A stretch of DNA of 64,000 nucleotides from Gigaspora rosea (GCA_003550325.1 QKWP01000103.1:206599-270598); one strand, 5' to 3'; counted from the stretch's first letter, positions 24,439 through 36,017 are shown. Program-made: numbers and translations. Notes: generated from the letters alone by a model not told the origin.

Positions 24439-26076
24439 CATGTAAAAAATTATTATTAATAAAATACTCGTCGGTGCTGACAAAAAGTATCAGTCAAGTA
24501 GTTGCTATAAAAAAGTATATTTATAATCATAATTTAAGCCCAAATAACTTAGAGGCCATGGCGCCAATGCTTTATGTGAGATGGAGTTTTTTCAAAATTT
24601 CGGCACTTCGACGTTTTGTCTTTCGCCTAACATTTATACCCTAAACCGGAATGTGCCAAATTTATAACTTACCATTACGTTAAGAGAAAAAGTTTATTGT
24701 TATTCGAAAGATTTGGGGATCACAGTACCAACATTTGGCAAGATGGCTTTACCGGAATTTAGCTGTTTCGCCAAGGGTTTGAGGTTTCACCAAGGGTTTG
24801 AAGTTTCGTCAGGGTTTTGACGTTTCGCCAGGGTTTCGACGTTTCGCCAATAGGTTTCGACGTTTCGTCTTTTTTGGGCTTAGGTTTCGTCTTTCGCCAT
24901 TTTGGAAATAGGTTTCGCCTAACAACTATAGTCTCGGAATAATCCTCTGGGAAATTTCGTGTGGTAAACCACTATTTCGATCTTTTATACTAGGAGTTGT
25001 TCTCTGTGCTTATATAGTTAAAGGATATAGAGAAGAGCCTGCAGAAGGTGCATTGCTCCAATATGTTGAGCTTTATGAGCAATGCTGGGATAACAATCCT
25101 ACCATTCGTCCAGCATTAGATCAATTATTGAAACTATAAATCTGCTTATTTCTAATAATATGTGCAGAATAATGAATCAGTTGAAAATAGAACCTTTGAT
25201 CCCATGTCAGCAAGATAATTTAAAGATATACACAGTCAAATAAAATCATAACTTTTAAACCTCCTTAACTGCCCGATATAGTTTAAATCTTTATATCCAA
25301 TTTGATGATAATACTCTTGAAAATATGAGAAGACAGCACTTAACTGTTTAGATGAAGGTAGTTATGTTAAAGCACCAGAACGTTTTGACGCAATTCTTAA
25401 AAATAACTGGCACAATACTGTTGACCAAAAAATGCTTCAAAAATGGGACTTTTCCAAAAAGGTCTATTTGAAAAAAAATTAATGAATTAGTACAAGTACT
25501 TTACAAAAATACCATCCTCACTTCTTTATGTCTCGAACAGAATCGTCTTAGTTTAGAAGAAGGGAAAAGTTTATTTGTGGCACTTTGCAAAAATGCCACC
25601 TTGGCTTCCTTGAATTTTGGCTGGAATAATCTTGATTCAGAAGCAGGAAAAGTGCTTACGGAGACTCTACAAGAATACCACTCTAAATTCTTTGTATCTT
25701 AAAGAAAATCAACTTGGTTCGGAAGGAGGAAAAACACAAGCTGAAGCTCTTTGTAAGAATACTGCTTTGACTTATTTGAACCTTGAAAATAATAAACTTG
25801 GTCCAGAGGACAAAAATTTTTAGCCGATTCTCTTCACAAAAATACTACCTTGACTTTTTTAAATCTTGGTACAAATAAACTTGGTTTGTCTGGAAAAGTA
25901 ATGGCTGATCTTCTTATCTAGTTTATAATCTAAAAATGTGTATGCTAATCTAAACAGCCTTAGTTAAATTACTGTTACAATAAAATTTTCGAATGTTGCT
26001 TACAAGAATTCGTTATGTTGTTTACTAACAAACGTGATACATATTGCTAATTTTGTTTGAATTCATCATATTGTTC

Positions 26077-27600
26077 GTCCTTATATGTAATTATTTTTTG
26101 TTTGGGCCATTATATGTAATTAAATTTTTCATTTTCGGGTCCTTATACGTAATTGCTCTTTTTTTATATATTTTTTTAGCTGTTTTCAAGTGCAAAAATA
26201 TACTTGGGCACAACTCTATATTCTTAAAAAGGAAATAGACTGTAATCAAACTTATACATGTTACAAAAATCTAACAATAGCAGATAAATTGATATCCATA
26301 CGTAATTTAAGATTAGGTGACAAATATAATACTTGTTAACTATCCTGTATAACTACAGAATTATAGATACGTTCAAAGCATTTTCGCTGAAAGATTTATC
26401 AGTTCGAAAATTTTCTAAACTCTTGATTTTAATGTTCTCAAGCATTTCAAAATTTTCAAAGATATTGATGTATTGAAAATTTCGTAACATATTTTCGACA
26501 AATATTTATAAAATCTTGATTATTTTGGAATCTCGAATTACAATTTTAAAATAGTCGACAAATTTTTGATCATATCTAAACTTTTTAATGCTAGCACCTA
26601 TTCATCATTATAAAAGTCTAATTTATTTTCGGTGTCTTTTGTCAAGATTTATTATTGACAAGATCGTCCTTTCCATAAATTTTCGTACAAAATAAAAACA
26701 TATTGTGCATGTATTCAATCGAAAATTAATATTCCGACATTATAATAATTTTACATATAATATAAAGATATATAATATCTTTTATATGCCGATCATGCCA
26801 AAATCAATAACAACCGAATCGGGCAAAATTATTCTGTTGATTTTTTTATCAGATGTCCAGTATTTATGAAACAGCTATAATAACCAAGTGGTTTTAATAG
26901 GAAATTTTATATTTAAAAACTTAAAAAAAAATGCCGGCCAGGTCTATTTGTTAAAATTTCATGTTATTAAAACCAAGAGATTAAATTGATATTGCCTAAT
27001 AAACAAATATCGTAAAAATTTTTTGCTATATTATTGGGCAAAAATAACGGTAATTGGCAAATGGCACGTGTCGCGGTGCGGCACGTGTAGCCAATCGTTG
27101 TCAAGTTACCGTTGCAAATAATGGTGTTATCCGACAATTTATGATCATGATTCGTAGGGAGTTGTCAGGCTGAGGTTTAATAAATAACCATGTTTACATC
27201 GTAATTATAAGATATTGGTCATGCAACGATTAATATCACTGCACATATCAGAACAAATTTATGATTTTTATCATCGCATGATCCGATATTGATGTTATCG
27301 TGCAATTTATGATCATGCTTTACAATCGTGATTGGCTAAATACGGGATTGTTGTGCTTACGTAATAAACGTATAACGAGAAGAAAAAATATATGATCATA
27401 AATGTTTGCACGGTAAACACATGAAAAAATAACAAAAAGAAATAATTTCATGACATGAGTTTCCGGATAAAAAGTATTATTATGCCAAAACATTAGCAGT
27501 TTATTATATATGCCCATTCTATAATGTACGAATATTATTCAATCACAAACTAATTCTGTAATTAAGTAATTATAATATTTTTTCAAAAAAATAAGTTTAC
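26077..27600. other. No gene seen; one palindrome
   Basis: The first 100 bp repeat GGGYCMTTATAYGTAATT three times. A fold-back at 27056-27113 (AACGGTAATTGGC, CACGTG in both arms, complement at right) encloses a GC-rich loop. No domain is recognised in any frame. Confidence 0.4.
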
Positions 27601-27619
27601 CCATTTTTATAAATCTGAA

Positions 27620-29075
27620 ATACCTCATATTCATCAATATTAAATTGGCCATTTGCGTTCTTGATTAATTTTTCATATGCAAATGGTTTTGGATCCATAA
27701 GTTATAATGACAAAAAGGATTCTCTTTAGAATTAATTTCAAGGTCATAACCACTAAACCATGTGCCCTGTGATATGTCACCGTAATAAATTGCATTTGAT
27801 GTGGTTCTTACACGACTAATAGATTCGTTTAAATTTTCATTTTTTTAAAGAGAAAATAAAGCTATCTGCTGTTACATATTCATAGCCATTTCCATTATTG
27901 TAAATTTTCCAGATAAGGGGATTATAACCACCAAGTATATCATTTGTGCCATTGACCTTTAAAAACAACTATTGTACCAGGAATATTATCACATAGTCTA
28001 TGAAATGTTTCAGGTGAGAACCCGTCCCTACCGCCTCTAAGTAAAAGTTTAAATTCATATGGAATTTCTGTATTATAAATTGTTGAACGTCGATTGATCC
28101 AGGATAAAATCTCCACTGCATGCTCTAATGTGATTATGGAAGAAGACGGTGTTATGATTGATGCTTTTCGAAGAGGAAGTTTTATCATTTATTTTACGAG
28201 GTGGTAAAATTAGAGAAGTGATAGATATATCTGAATCTATTGATCACGAAATAATATCATCCCATAAATTTTCTTCAAGAATTTTACGATAAGGTTTGAT
28301 TTTCTTTAAGACTTATTTACCAGGAGCTTGAAAATATCTAATATAAAGGAGATAGTGTTGAAATGTAGACTTTAAGATTTAAAATTCTCATTAGTCCACT
28401 TTTCAAGATTAGATGGTAGATCTGGAACTTTCGTTTTTCCCCATAAAATAGCTTTATCCCAAATTTCTGATTCTTCCATTGTAAATTATCATTCTTCAAA
28501 AGAGCAACTAAAGCATTCTCCTGAATAGTTGCGAAATCATAAGAATTCATAAGAATCAAAAATGATACTTGGATGTTTTGCAATAATGTCATTGCAAAAT
28601 TGTTGCAAAATTTAAAGTTTTGTTAAGAAAGCTTGTTTGATAGACATGAAAAAAAATTCAAACGGAGCCAAGATGCATTGAGGAGAGTTTGAAAGTGCGT
28701 AACTAATTCTAAAAGCATGAATTCATTAAAAATGATCATTAAATTAAATATAGCTGAAGCATCGAGATTTTCTGAAGAAACTGTGCCGCTATAAATATAT
28801 CTATATAACAAATATAAACAATTAATAAAATATTTGATATAATCTATAACTTACTTGATAATAATATTAAATGTTTCAATAGAAACATGAGATAATTTAA
28901 TTTCTATAACATTATTTGTCTTAATCGCATTTGCTAATTTCTGACGAAAATAAAGTGAATGTTGGTATAAAATTAATGAATGTGCCTTAAAAAGATGAGT
29001 ATTCGGTTGTTCTCAATCTTTAATTATCACATCATATCCATATTCAATTTCGAGAAGTTGAGTAAAACCTGTGTA
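27620..29075 (-). pseudogene. BTB-BACK-TLDc relic, minus strand
   Basis: A full-length but broken copy, read from ~29070 down. BTB words (IEYGYDVIIKD, then a stop; LYQHSLYFRQKLANAIKTNNVIEIKLSHVS), donor near 28855, exon 2 (YIYSGTVSSENLDASAIF), BACK (SWLRLNFF), the linker, then TLDc (SIITLEHAVEILSWINRR, DGFSPETFHRLCDNIPGTIVVFK, SFIFSL). The end near 27620 still reads NGQFNIDEYEVFQ. Shifts occur near 28180, 28480, 28610 and 27950. It is the only near-complete copy in the opposite orientation. Confidence 0.85.
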
Positions 29076-29205
29076 AATTGTTTAAAAAATTTAAAGGTTA
29101 TAACAGCAGCAGAGATTTTTTAATACGTACGTACTTACATATTTATCCGCTACGTATGGATATTGTGTTATATAAGTTTCGTGTGATATCACACATCATT
29201 GTATT

Positions 29206-29433
29206 GATTTAAGCAGCTGCAACTAAGCCGGCTTAGCTGGTTAAGCCAACTGATGTAATGTAATCGGTTGGCTAATGCGACTAAAAGCTAAATATTGTAA
29301 ATAATCCGATAAATTCTGAAAAGGAAAATGAATGAACATAAAATACGGGCCAAATATCCTGAAATATTATGAATGCGCCAGCAGCTTAGCTGATGATTTA
29401 GTCTGCTGACTAAGCCAGCAGACTAATTAAATC
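29206..29433. repeat. Possible TIR element rich in AAGCC/GGCTT
   Basis: The left end is GATTTAAGCAGCTGCAACTA and the right end …AGTCTGCTGACTAAGCCAGC…TTAAATC, with imperfect complementarity. A single related stretch lies at about 5495-5565. Target duplication is not clear. Confidence 0.35.
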
Positions 29434-29683
29434 ACTACATCAATGACAACGTTGCTTGCTCTCCCACAAAAAATTGTCACCCCTGTGATCTTGGCCAGTC
29501 GAATTTCAGGACCAGGTGTAACGTAAAAATCGAAGCGAAACCACTTTTTTTACAAAAAAAAAAAAAAACTAGGTTTAAATTTTAATTAGGAAACCACCTC
29601 CTGCGGCCTAATTAAAAAATGTTCTTCAAGAAATTTTACTAATAGCTCCAACCCTAACTTTACGCTGTTCTCACCCTAACCTA

Positions 29684-29971
29684 CCCTATGAAAAAAAATT
29701 TTCGGAAAAACATGGATGCTGAACACGGCAACATACGTAAAAATATGTAAAAAATACGTAAAATGTACCCTTTCCGTGTTTTTGGACAGGAAAACACACT
29801 GTATTTTCCGTGTTTTCTAAAACACGTAATGTCCTTTTCCGTGTTTCAAAATACGGTATATTTTCCTGTCCAAAAACACGGAAAGTGTACATTTTACGTA
29901 TTTTTTACATATTTTTACGTACGTTTCCGTGTTCAGCTTCCATGTTTTTCCGAAACTTTTTTTTCATAGGG
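29684..29971. mobile_element. Fold-back element, 288 bp, near-perfect palindrome
   Basis: The arms begin CCCTATGAAAAAAA and stay complementary almost to the centre (CGTGTTTTTGGACAGGAAAA on one side, the complement on the other). CTA lies on both sides (29681-29683, 29972-29974). The palindrome explains the pair of mirrored open frames on the two strands (MYPFRVFGQEN / MYTFRVFGQEN). These are not genes. Confidence 0.8.
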
Positions 29972-30470
29972 CTATCTAACTATAACACGGTTTTAGTTTC
30001 AAACAAAAACATTTTTAAATTTTGATTTGTCAAAATTACTAAGGGTGAACAATTTTTTGTTGGATGAATTGATGTATGATGTTACACGTAGGGTTGGTAA
30101 AGTTCCTAGGTTCGGAACCTAGGAAACTAGTTTTGGAACCTGGTTTTTAAAAACCAGGTTCCAATTTTGGAACTTAGGTTTTTAGGTTCATAATAGGTTT
30201 TATATATAGCATATATATATATAATATTTATACATATTATATATAAGGATATTAAACAGTTCAGTTTAGTTGGTTTTCAAGTCAGTTAGAGCCAAGTCAA
30301 CTCCAATTCGACTTCACTAATATCTCGTGAAAATTTAAATAGATACTAAACGCGAAGTTATACATATATGCCACACATCGCATTGCATTAAACAACCTCG
30401 CATGATTAAGTTCGGACCGAACATTTAACATCCTTATATACTACTTAAATTTTTTTTTTTTTTTTTTTTG

Positions 30471-30670
30471 CATCGCTCTTTTATTTTATATATGATATAT
30501 CAGATATCTTTATTTAGTATAAAATAGCGATCATTCCTGCTTTCATATCGCTCTTTTATTTTATATGATATCAGATATCTTTATTTAGTATAAAATAGCG
30601 ATCATTCCTGCTTTCATATCGCTCTTTTATATGATATCAGATATCTTTATTTAGTTAAAATAGCGATAGC
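30471..30670. repeat. Three tandem palindromic units (~71-75 bp) in the hAT 5' region
   Basis: Units start at about 30473, 30548 and 30619. Each has arms TCGCTCTTTTA … TAAAATAGCGA around GATATCAGATATC. They lie after a 22-base T run. Confidence 0.75.
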
Positions 30671-30827
30671 TAAACACAAAGAATTGAGTATGATTTATAT
30701 GTACAGTACGTACAAACATACTGTTATTTGGGTTTTACATTATTGTTCGATACATATGTTCATGCAATAGAGAATACATAATAAGGTTAAGCTTATTTCT
30801 CTAAGGTGAGTGATGACGAAAAGATTA

Positions 30828-30956
30828 ATGTTGCTTATGCGACTTTGAGGGGTCTCTTATTATGGTAAAAGCTGGTCATAAACATGATTGTTCTATAATA
30901 TACCCGCGATCAGGTTTTACTATAAAGAGGAATCCTCAAAGTCACATAAGCAACAT
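30828..30956. mobile_element. Fold-back MITE nested in the hAT element
   Basis: The arms are ATGTTGCTTATGCGACTTTG and CAAAGTCACATAAGCAACAT, 23 bp with one mismatch, in a 129 bp unit. No coding content. Confidence 0.65.
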
Positions 30957-31495
30957 CCGATAAAATACTCTACCTTTTTAACTTCTATAGAAATTTACAG
31001 ACTATGAAATATGCAAACTTCATAATACCCATATTCTATTCTTTTGTCAATCATATTATCTTACCAATTTTAATTATCTTGCCCGCTAAATTTTTTTTTT
31101 TTTGACCTTTTAGTAAGTATCTAATTAGCATTATTATTAAAACCAGTTTTGTGCGTAAATTGATATCATAGACAATTCTATAATGATAATGTAAATAGAT
31201 TTTTAAAAGAAAGCAGGAATATTGGCTATGAAAAAGGTGTTATTACAATAAACAATTCTCACGGCATACGGTACTTTTTCAACTCTAATTTTATACTAGT
31301 ATATACAGCTAGACTTCTTTAAATGCGGATCAAATTTTTAATACATGCATTTAAAGAACAATAAGGTGTGCATTTATAGAGGTCAAGAATATGTTTAGTC
31401 TAGAATTTGAAAGCGCATTTAAAGGAGAGGAGGTTTTATATATATATATGTTATAAAGATGAATTGCGAAACTACTCAATACCATATTATTAAGT

Positions 31496-33905
31496 ATGAA
31501 TTCTGAACAAGATTCTGATTTTAGTTACGAAGGTTATGAAGGTTACGAAGGTTACGAAGGTTACGAAGATTACAAGGATGAAGATTATGGTTATGATGAT
31601 TATACCCTATATAATGAACCACTAACTCCAACATTAGAAACAAATACTAGTCCACTGTCTTCAACAATTGAGATAAATACCAGTTCGCCAACATCAGTGT
31701 CAGAACCAAATGCTTCTACATTAGAAACCAATACCACATCATCCTCAATATCAGAGACGGATATAATTTTATCGACAAAGCCATCACCTTTATGGAAGCA
31801 TTTTTTTTTTAATCGTAAAAAACCAAATAACCCAATTTGCTTTAAATGTAAACTTGAATTTTCAGACAAAACTGGAAATTCGACTTTGGAAAATCATTTA
31901 AATAGCAAACATAATATTATAGTTCCACGAATTAAAACTCAATCAAACCTAACATTTGCCCGTAAAGATCCATGGCCTGAAAAGCAAAAAAAAGAACGTG
32001 ACATAGCTTTAATTAGTTGGATAATTGTAGACCAGCAGTCATTTCGTATCGTCGAAAATAAAAAATTTATTAAATTGACAAATATCTTAGATCCTCGCTA
32101 TAAAATTCCTGACCGTCATCAAATCAAAGATATGGTTATAAACTATTTCAATAAGCAAAGAACTAAAATAACCAATACTTTATCCAAAATTTCAGGGAAA
32201 GTTTCTTTAACAGCAGACATGTGGTCGTCAACTATAAATAATCAAGCATTTCTTGGAATTACCATTCACTATATCGATCAAGATTGGAAATTTCATCGAT
32301 TCCTGTTAGATATTATCCCTTTTACTGTAAGTCATACAGGAGTGAATATAGCAACTGCAATTAATAATATTCTCGTAGAATTTAATCTTATAAATAAGGT
32401 ATTAGCTATTACTACAGATAATGCATCAGCAATGTTAGTTTGTGGAAAAACCTTAGCAGATAGTCTACATAGAGAATTAGATAATCAGGTTTTTCGCCAT
32501 TATAGATGTACAGCGCATATTCTAAATTTAGCTGCACATCATGGATTAGAGGTTATTGAGCAAGAAATTACTGGTATTCGATCATTAATGTAAAAAATTA
32601 AGTCATCAATAAATTTAAGCGATGAATTAAAAGATTTGTGTAGCGTGCAAAAGCTAGATTATTTAAGGCCAGAACTAGATGTTGCAACAAGATGGAACAG
32701 CACTTATTATATGCTAAAAAAGGTAGTTAGAATGCAAGCAGCTTTACGAATGTTAGCCGTTAACCATAATGACATTCAAGATTTAATGCCTACAACAGAA
32801 ACATGGAACAAAATTAAGGTAAAATTTATTAATATTTAAAAGTTCTTGAGTTATCAATAATTGAGGTAATATACAAACTATATGAATACATCCTCAATTA
32901 TTGGAAGTATTTGAACAACTGAAGTAAAGTCGCCACTCCAAAAAATTTTAGTTTATGCAGTTCACATGATTTCACGGACATTCATGTCTGTGAAGTCATG
33001 TGATAGTGTTAAATGGCGTGCGAATTTTTAAATTTTACTAGTGCATTTGTCTTGTATCTTTATTCCTTATAATTCTCATAATACAGTTCTCTAGAGCCAT
33101 GATATATATTCTGTATATTGCTACAACAATATATTAGAGAACTAACATAATTCAAATATTTTAAACTTAGGAAATAATTACCTTAATGGAGCCACTCGAA
33201 AAAGCCACAAAATTATTATCTGCATCTTCTTATCCAACTATCGCAGATGTTCTATTTGTGTTTAGTAGCATCCAAGAATATCTCCAAGATTATATAGATA
33301 ATGATACCTTTAGTCAATATCTTTTGGCCTCATCAATTAACGAAAAAATTAGCGAGTATGAAACTATAATTGATAATGCGATGACTATCGCAACAATTCT
33401 TGACCCATGGACTAAACTTTCATTGTTTGAGATAGGAGCCCGAACTACTGATGCGATTAATAGAACCAGAGAAGTATTTGACCAATATATCACTATATCT
33501 AATAAACTAACAAATGTTTCATCTAACAGCGTAAAGGATGTTATTCTCACAACATGTGATTACTTTCGTGGACTTAAACGACGTCATTATGAATCAATTT
33601 CTGAAACAAATCAGAATACCACAGATGAATTAGAGCGATACTTAGCCTTGCCTTGTGATGAGAATGTTACTCCTTTGTTGTGGTGGCAGGCGCATGTAAA
33701 AGAGTTTCCTACACTAGCTTGCATGGCTAGAGATTACTTGTCAATTCAATCGACCAGTGTAGCTTGCGAATAAGCTTTCTCGATAGCTGCTAATACTATA
33801 TCACGATCTCGAAACAGGCTCAATCCAGAAACCTCAAGGGCATCATTGTGCGCTAAAAGTTGGATTGAAAATGAGGTGGTTGTAGAAAAAATGGTTAGCA
33901 TTTAA
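31496..33905 (+). pseudogene. hAT transposase with BED zinc finger, two in-frame stops
   Basis: Exons are 31496-32818 and 33171-33905 around a 352 bp intron (AAG|GTAAAA … CTTAG|GAA, phase 0). From ATG 31496 come an acidic Tyr-rich head with five tandem YEG/YED units (residues ~11-25), a Ser/Thr-rich linker, a BED-type finger (C115, C118, H134, H139), and the split RNase-H-like core with D241 (SLTADMWSS) and D308 (ITTDNAS). The insertion domain carries C338 and H341 (RCTAHILNLA) and, after the first stop, DVATRWNSTYYML. The hAT dimerisation region follows (LLWWQAHVKEFP, DYLSIQSTSVACE, AFSIAANTIS). A TAA at 32591-32593 interrupts LM-KIKSS. A second TAA at 33771-33773 replaces the Arg expected in CERAFS. 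Otherwise full length, so inactivation looks recent. It would cut and paste this family of elements in the nucleus. Confidence 0.92.
32963..33002. repeat. 40 bp palindrome in the transposase intron
   Basis: CACATGATTTCACGGACATT is followed by its near complement, with no loop beyond a few bases. Confidence 0.6.
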
Positions 33906-34291
33906 ATTTAAAATTTAATACAGACAAAAAAAAAAAAATTAATTAATATAATGTTTTTTTTATTAGGCCGAATTTGTTTGAATTAAACCAGAATAAGGAT
34001 AAAATCATAGAAATGAATATTTTATTTTTTCATTATAAAATAGTATAATCTAAAGTTTTATTTACCCCTTTTTTTAATTTCTGTATGTTATCTAACTTTT
34101 TAAATATTGCGGATCATATGAACAATTAAGCGTGGTCTGTTCACGATACAATTTTTTTATTTTGAAATATTTTATTCAACATTGATTTATGAAGAACAAT
34201 ATAAAAACTAAGTAGGCATATCAATAGGTCGTATTCTTGCTGATCTTCTTTTCGATAGTGCTTTTCTACAGATTATAAACATTAGGGCAAA

Positions 34292-34760
34292 NNNNNNNNN
34301 NNNNNNNNNNNNNNNNNNNNNNNNNNNNNNNNNNNNNNNNNNNNNNNNNNNNNNNNNNNNNNNNNNNNNNNNNNNNNNNNNNNNNNNNNNNNNNNNNNNN
34401 NNNNNNNNNNNNNNNNNNNNNNNNNNNNNNNNNNNNNNNNNNNNNNNNNNNNNNNNNNNNNNNNNNNNNNNNNNNNNNNNNNNNNNNNNNNNNNNNNNNN
34501 NNNNNNNNNNNNNNNNNNNNNNNNNNNNNNNNNNNNNNNNNNNNNNNNNNNNNNNNNNNNNNNNNNNNNNNNNNNNNNNNNNNNNNNNNNNNNNNNNNNN
34601 NNNNNNNNNNNNNNNNNNNNNNNNNNNNNNNNNNNNNNNNNNNNNNNNNNNNNNNNNNNNNNNNNNNNNNNNNNNNNNNNNNNNNNNNNNNNNNNNNNNN
34701 NNNNNNNNNNNNNNNNNNNNNNNNNNNNNNNNNNNNNNNNNNNNNNNNNNNNNNNNNNNN
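34292..34760. other. Assembly gap, 469 N
   Basis: A run of N inside the 3' part of the hAT element. The bases right of the gap begin a TIR (AGCTTCGATCC), so the gap probably hides the start of a nested element. Confidence 1.
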
Positions 34761-34965
34761 AGCTTCGATCCTATTTTTGACAGGCAATCAGGATTATATT
34801 AAATCCGAATTGAATCCCTACTAGTTTACATATAAAGCTAGCTTTTTATCCTTAGATCCGTTATTTAAGTTCTTTGACCAATCCGAGTAAAATCTCTGAT
34901 CTGGTTATTTGAATCTGTCTGGATTTAAAGATCAATTCGGATTGTTGGATTAAGGATCGAAGCTC
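34761..34965. mobile_element. Right part of a nested TIR element beside the gap
   Basis: It begins at the gap edge with AGCTTCGATCCTA and ends TTAAGGATCGAAGCTCTA. In reverse the right end reads TAGAGCTTCGATCC, a hAT-like terminus. Repeated words are AATCCGA / TCGGATT. The first few bases of the left end are lost in the gap. Confidence 0.65.
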
Positions 34966-35272
34966 TATTTGTACTGTAATTATGCTAAGATTGTTTAAAG
35001 ACTGGATAAAAATAAAATACTATAAATTTTATATTTGAACCAGGTTCCGAAACCAGGTTCTGGAACCAGGTTCCGAAACCAGGTTCTGGAACCAGGTTCC
35101 GGAACCAGGTTCCAGAACCTGGTTTCAAAACCAGGTTCTAGAACTTAGTTCGAACCAACCTAGGTTTGGAACCTAGTTGTTAGAAACCAAGTTCTTAGGT
35201 TCACAAAATGGAACCTAAAGGTTCTGGAACTAAAACCGAACCTAAACCAACCTATCCAACCCTAGTTACACG

Positions 35273-36010
35273 TATACATTTGTACCAAAATTATTTTTGT
35301 CACCATTTTCGGCAAACATTTCGGCACTGTTAAACTTTTTATATGAAACTTTCCGAAATAATTCTACTATTTGATGAAAAGAGTTACACGAAACCGATGT
35401 CCTACGAGTCGTATGAAATGGTAAAATACCGAAATAGACAAAATAGACCGTACGTACGTACGTATTTTTTTTTTATTTTTTTACGTAAACATTTTTTTTA
35501 TTTCTTTTCCTTTGTTTCTTCATTTTTTAAAAAATTTTTTATAATTTTTTCTTTTTATCTTTATATTTCTTTATGAAGAATAAAGATCGTTTAATGCCTT
35601 ATTCCTGAACGACTAAAATAAGAAATACAGTATTATGCGTGCAATTTAAATAGTAAATTATATTTTTATTTCTCAATTAGTCTACTTTTTTTTTTTTTGA
35701 AACATTGGTAAAGAAATTTTTAATTTATAATAACAAGAATATTATTTATTATATCATCTAAATTGTTATTTATTTATTATACTCGTTAAATATTCTATTA
35801 ATGCAATACTTTTTATTTTTAATAGAGTTTAGTGCTAGAAAAAGTTAACGATTAAGTAATTTATAGAAATTATTTATTAAATGTAATACAGTAATAGTTA
35901 TATAAAAATAATACGTAAAATATATGTTATTTTATATTGATAGAATTAAAAATTATGTATGAAATTAATTACAGTAAATAATATATTCTAGTTTGTTAAG
36001 TTAAATGTAT
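35273..36010. other. No gene seen
   Basis: AT-rich, with T runs, a short (ACGT)n tract near 35450 and no domain in any frame. Confidence 0.4.
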
Positions 36011-36017
36011 CAAATCT

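Larger units (their letters stand above)
23515..24930. mobile_element. Non-autonomous hAT element, 1416 bp, in the kinase relic
   Basis: The termini are TATAGTTGTTAGGCGAAACC and its complement. The 8 bp target duplication GTCTCGGA lies at 23507-23514 and 24931-24938. Segment B carries the empty site, a single GTCTCGGA within TTTATAGTCTCGGAATAATC (near 48341). Many sub-terminal copies of TTTCGCC / GGCGAAA occur in both orientations. No transposase is present. Two further elements are nested inside (24020-24438 and 24075-24355). Confidence 0.92.
22725..25921 (+). pseudogene. Protein kinase-LRR fusion relic, copy A
   Basis: Pieces in order: N-lobe with glycine loop IGDGGFGAVYKYDW (~22800-22845); αE region LTIAKGIVRGLMILHKNNIV (~23190-23250), where the catalytic loop reads YRNL for the usual HRDL; IKFVDFGLAK (~23360-23390); QCFVNPRFKRKRKSDIYSLG (~23450-23510); then a hAT insertion; then IILWEISCGKPLF (~24940-24980) and ELYEQCWDNNPTIRP (~25070-25115). 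A linker follows, then at least four RNase-inhibitor-type leucine-rich repeats of ~28 aa (SLYLKENQLGSEGGK, YLNLENNKLGPED, FLNLGTNKLGLSGK) to the stop at 25919-25921. Several shifts and stops. Non-functional. Confidence 0.85.
18338..26076. repeat. Segmental duplication, copy A (7.7 kb)
   Basis: Collinear in direct orientation with 43319-49472, from TTCATTAACGTCACG to TTGAATTCATCATATTGTTC. Shared content: flank repeats, F-box-like gene, BTB relic and kinase-LRR relic. Copy A is longer mainly because of the 1416 bp hAT element at 23515-24930. It also has extra sequence around 19110-19600. Similarity is high throughout, with many small indels. Confidence 0.9.
30089..35264 (+). mobile_element. Complete hAT transposon, 5.2 kb, with decayed transposase
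   Basis: The ends TAGGGTTGG and CCAACCCTA are flanked by a perfect 8 bp target duplication GTTACACG (30081-30088, 35265-35272). Sub-terminal arrays of GGAACCTGG / CCAGGTTCC in both orientations occupy about 30105-30200 and 35037-35230. Inside, in order: AT-rich spacer, a tandem palindrome array, a fold-back at 30828-30956, the transposase (31496-33905), an assembly gap, and the end of another element. Length and structure fit an autonomous hAT, now inactive through nonsense codons. Confidence 0.92.

Noticed and set aside
29686-30025. Mirrored frames of ~68-71 aa on both strands
   Set aside because: They are explained by the 288 bp palindrome; the similarity of the two strands is a product of the inverted repeat.
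31600-31869. 89 aa open frame on the minus strand
   Set aside because: It is the shadow of the transposase N-terminal low-complexity region and shows no domain of its own.
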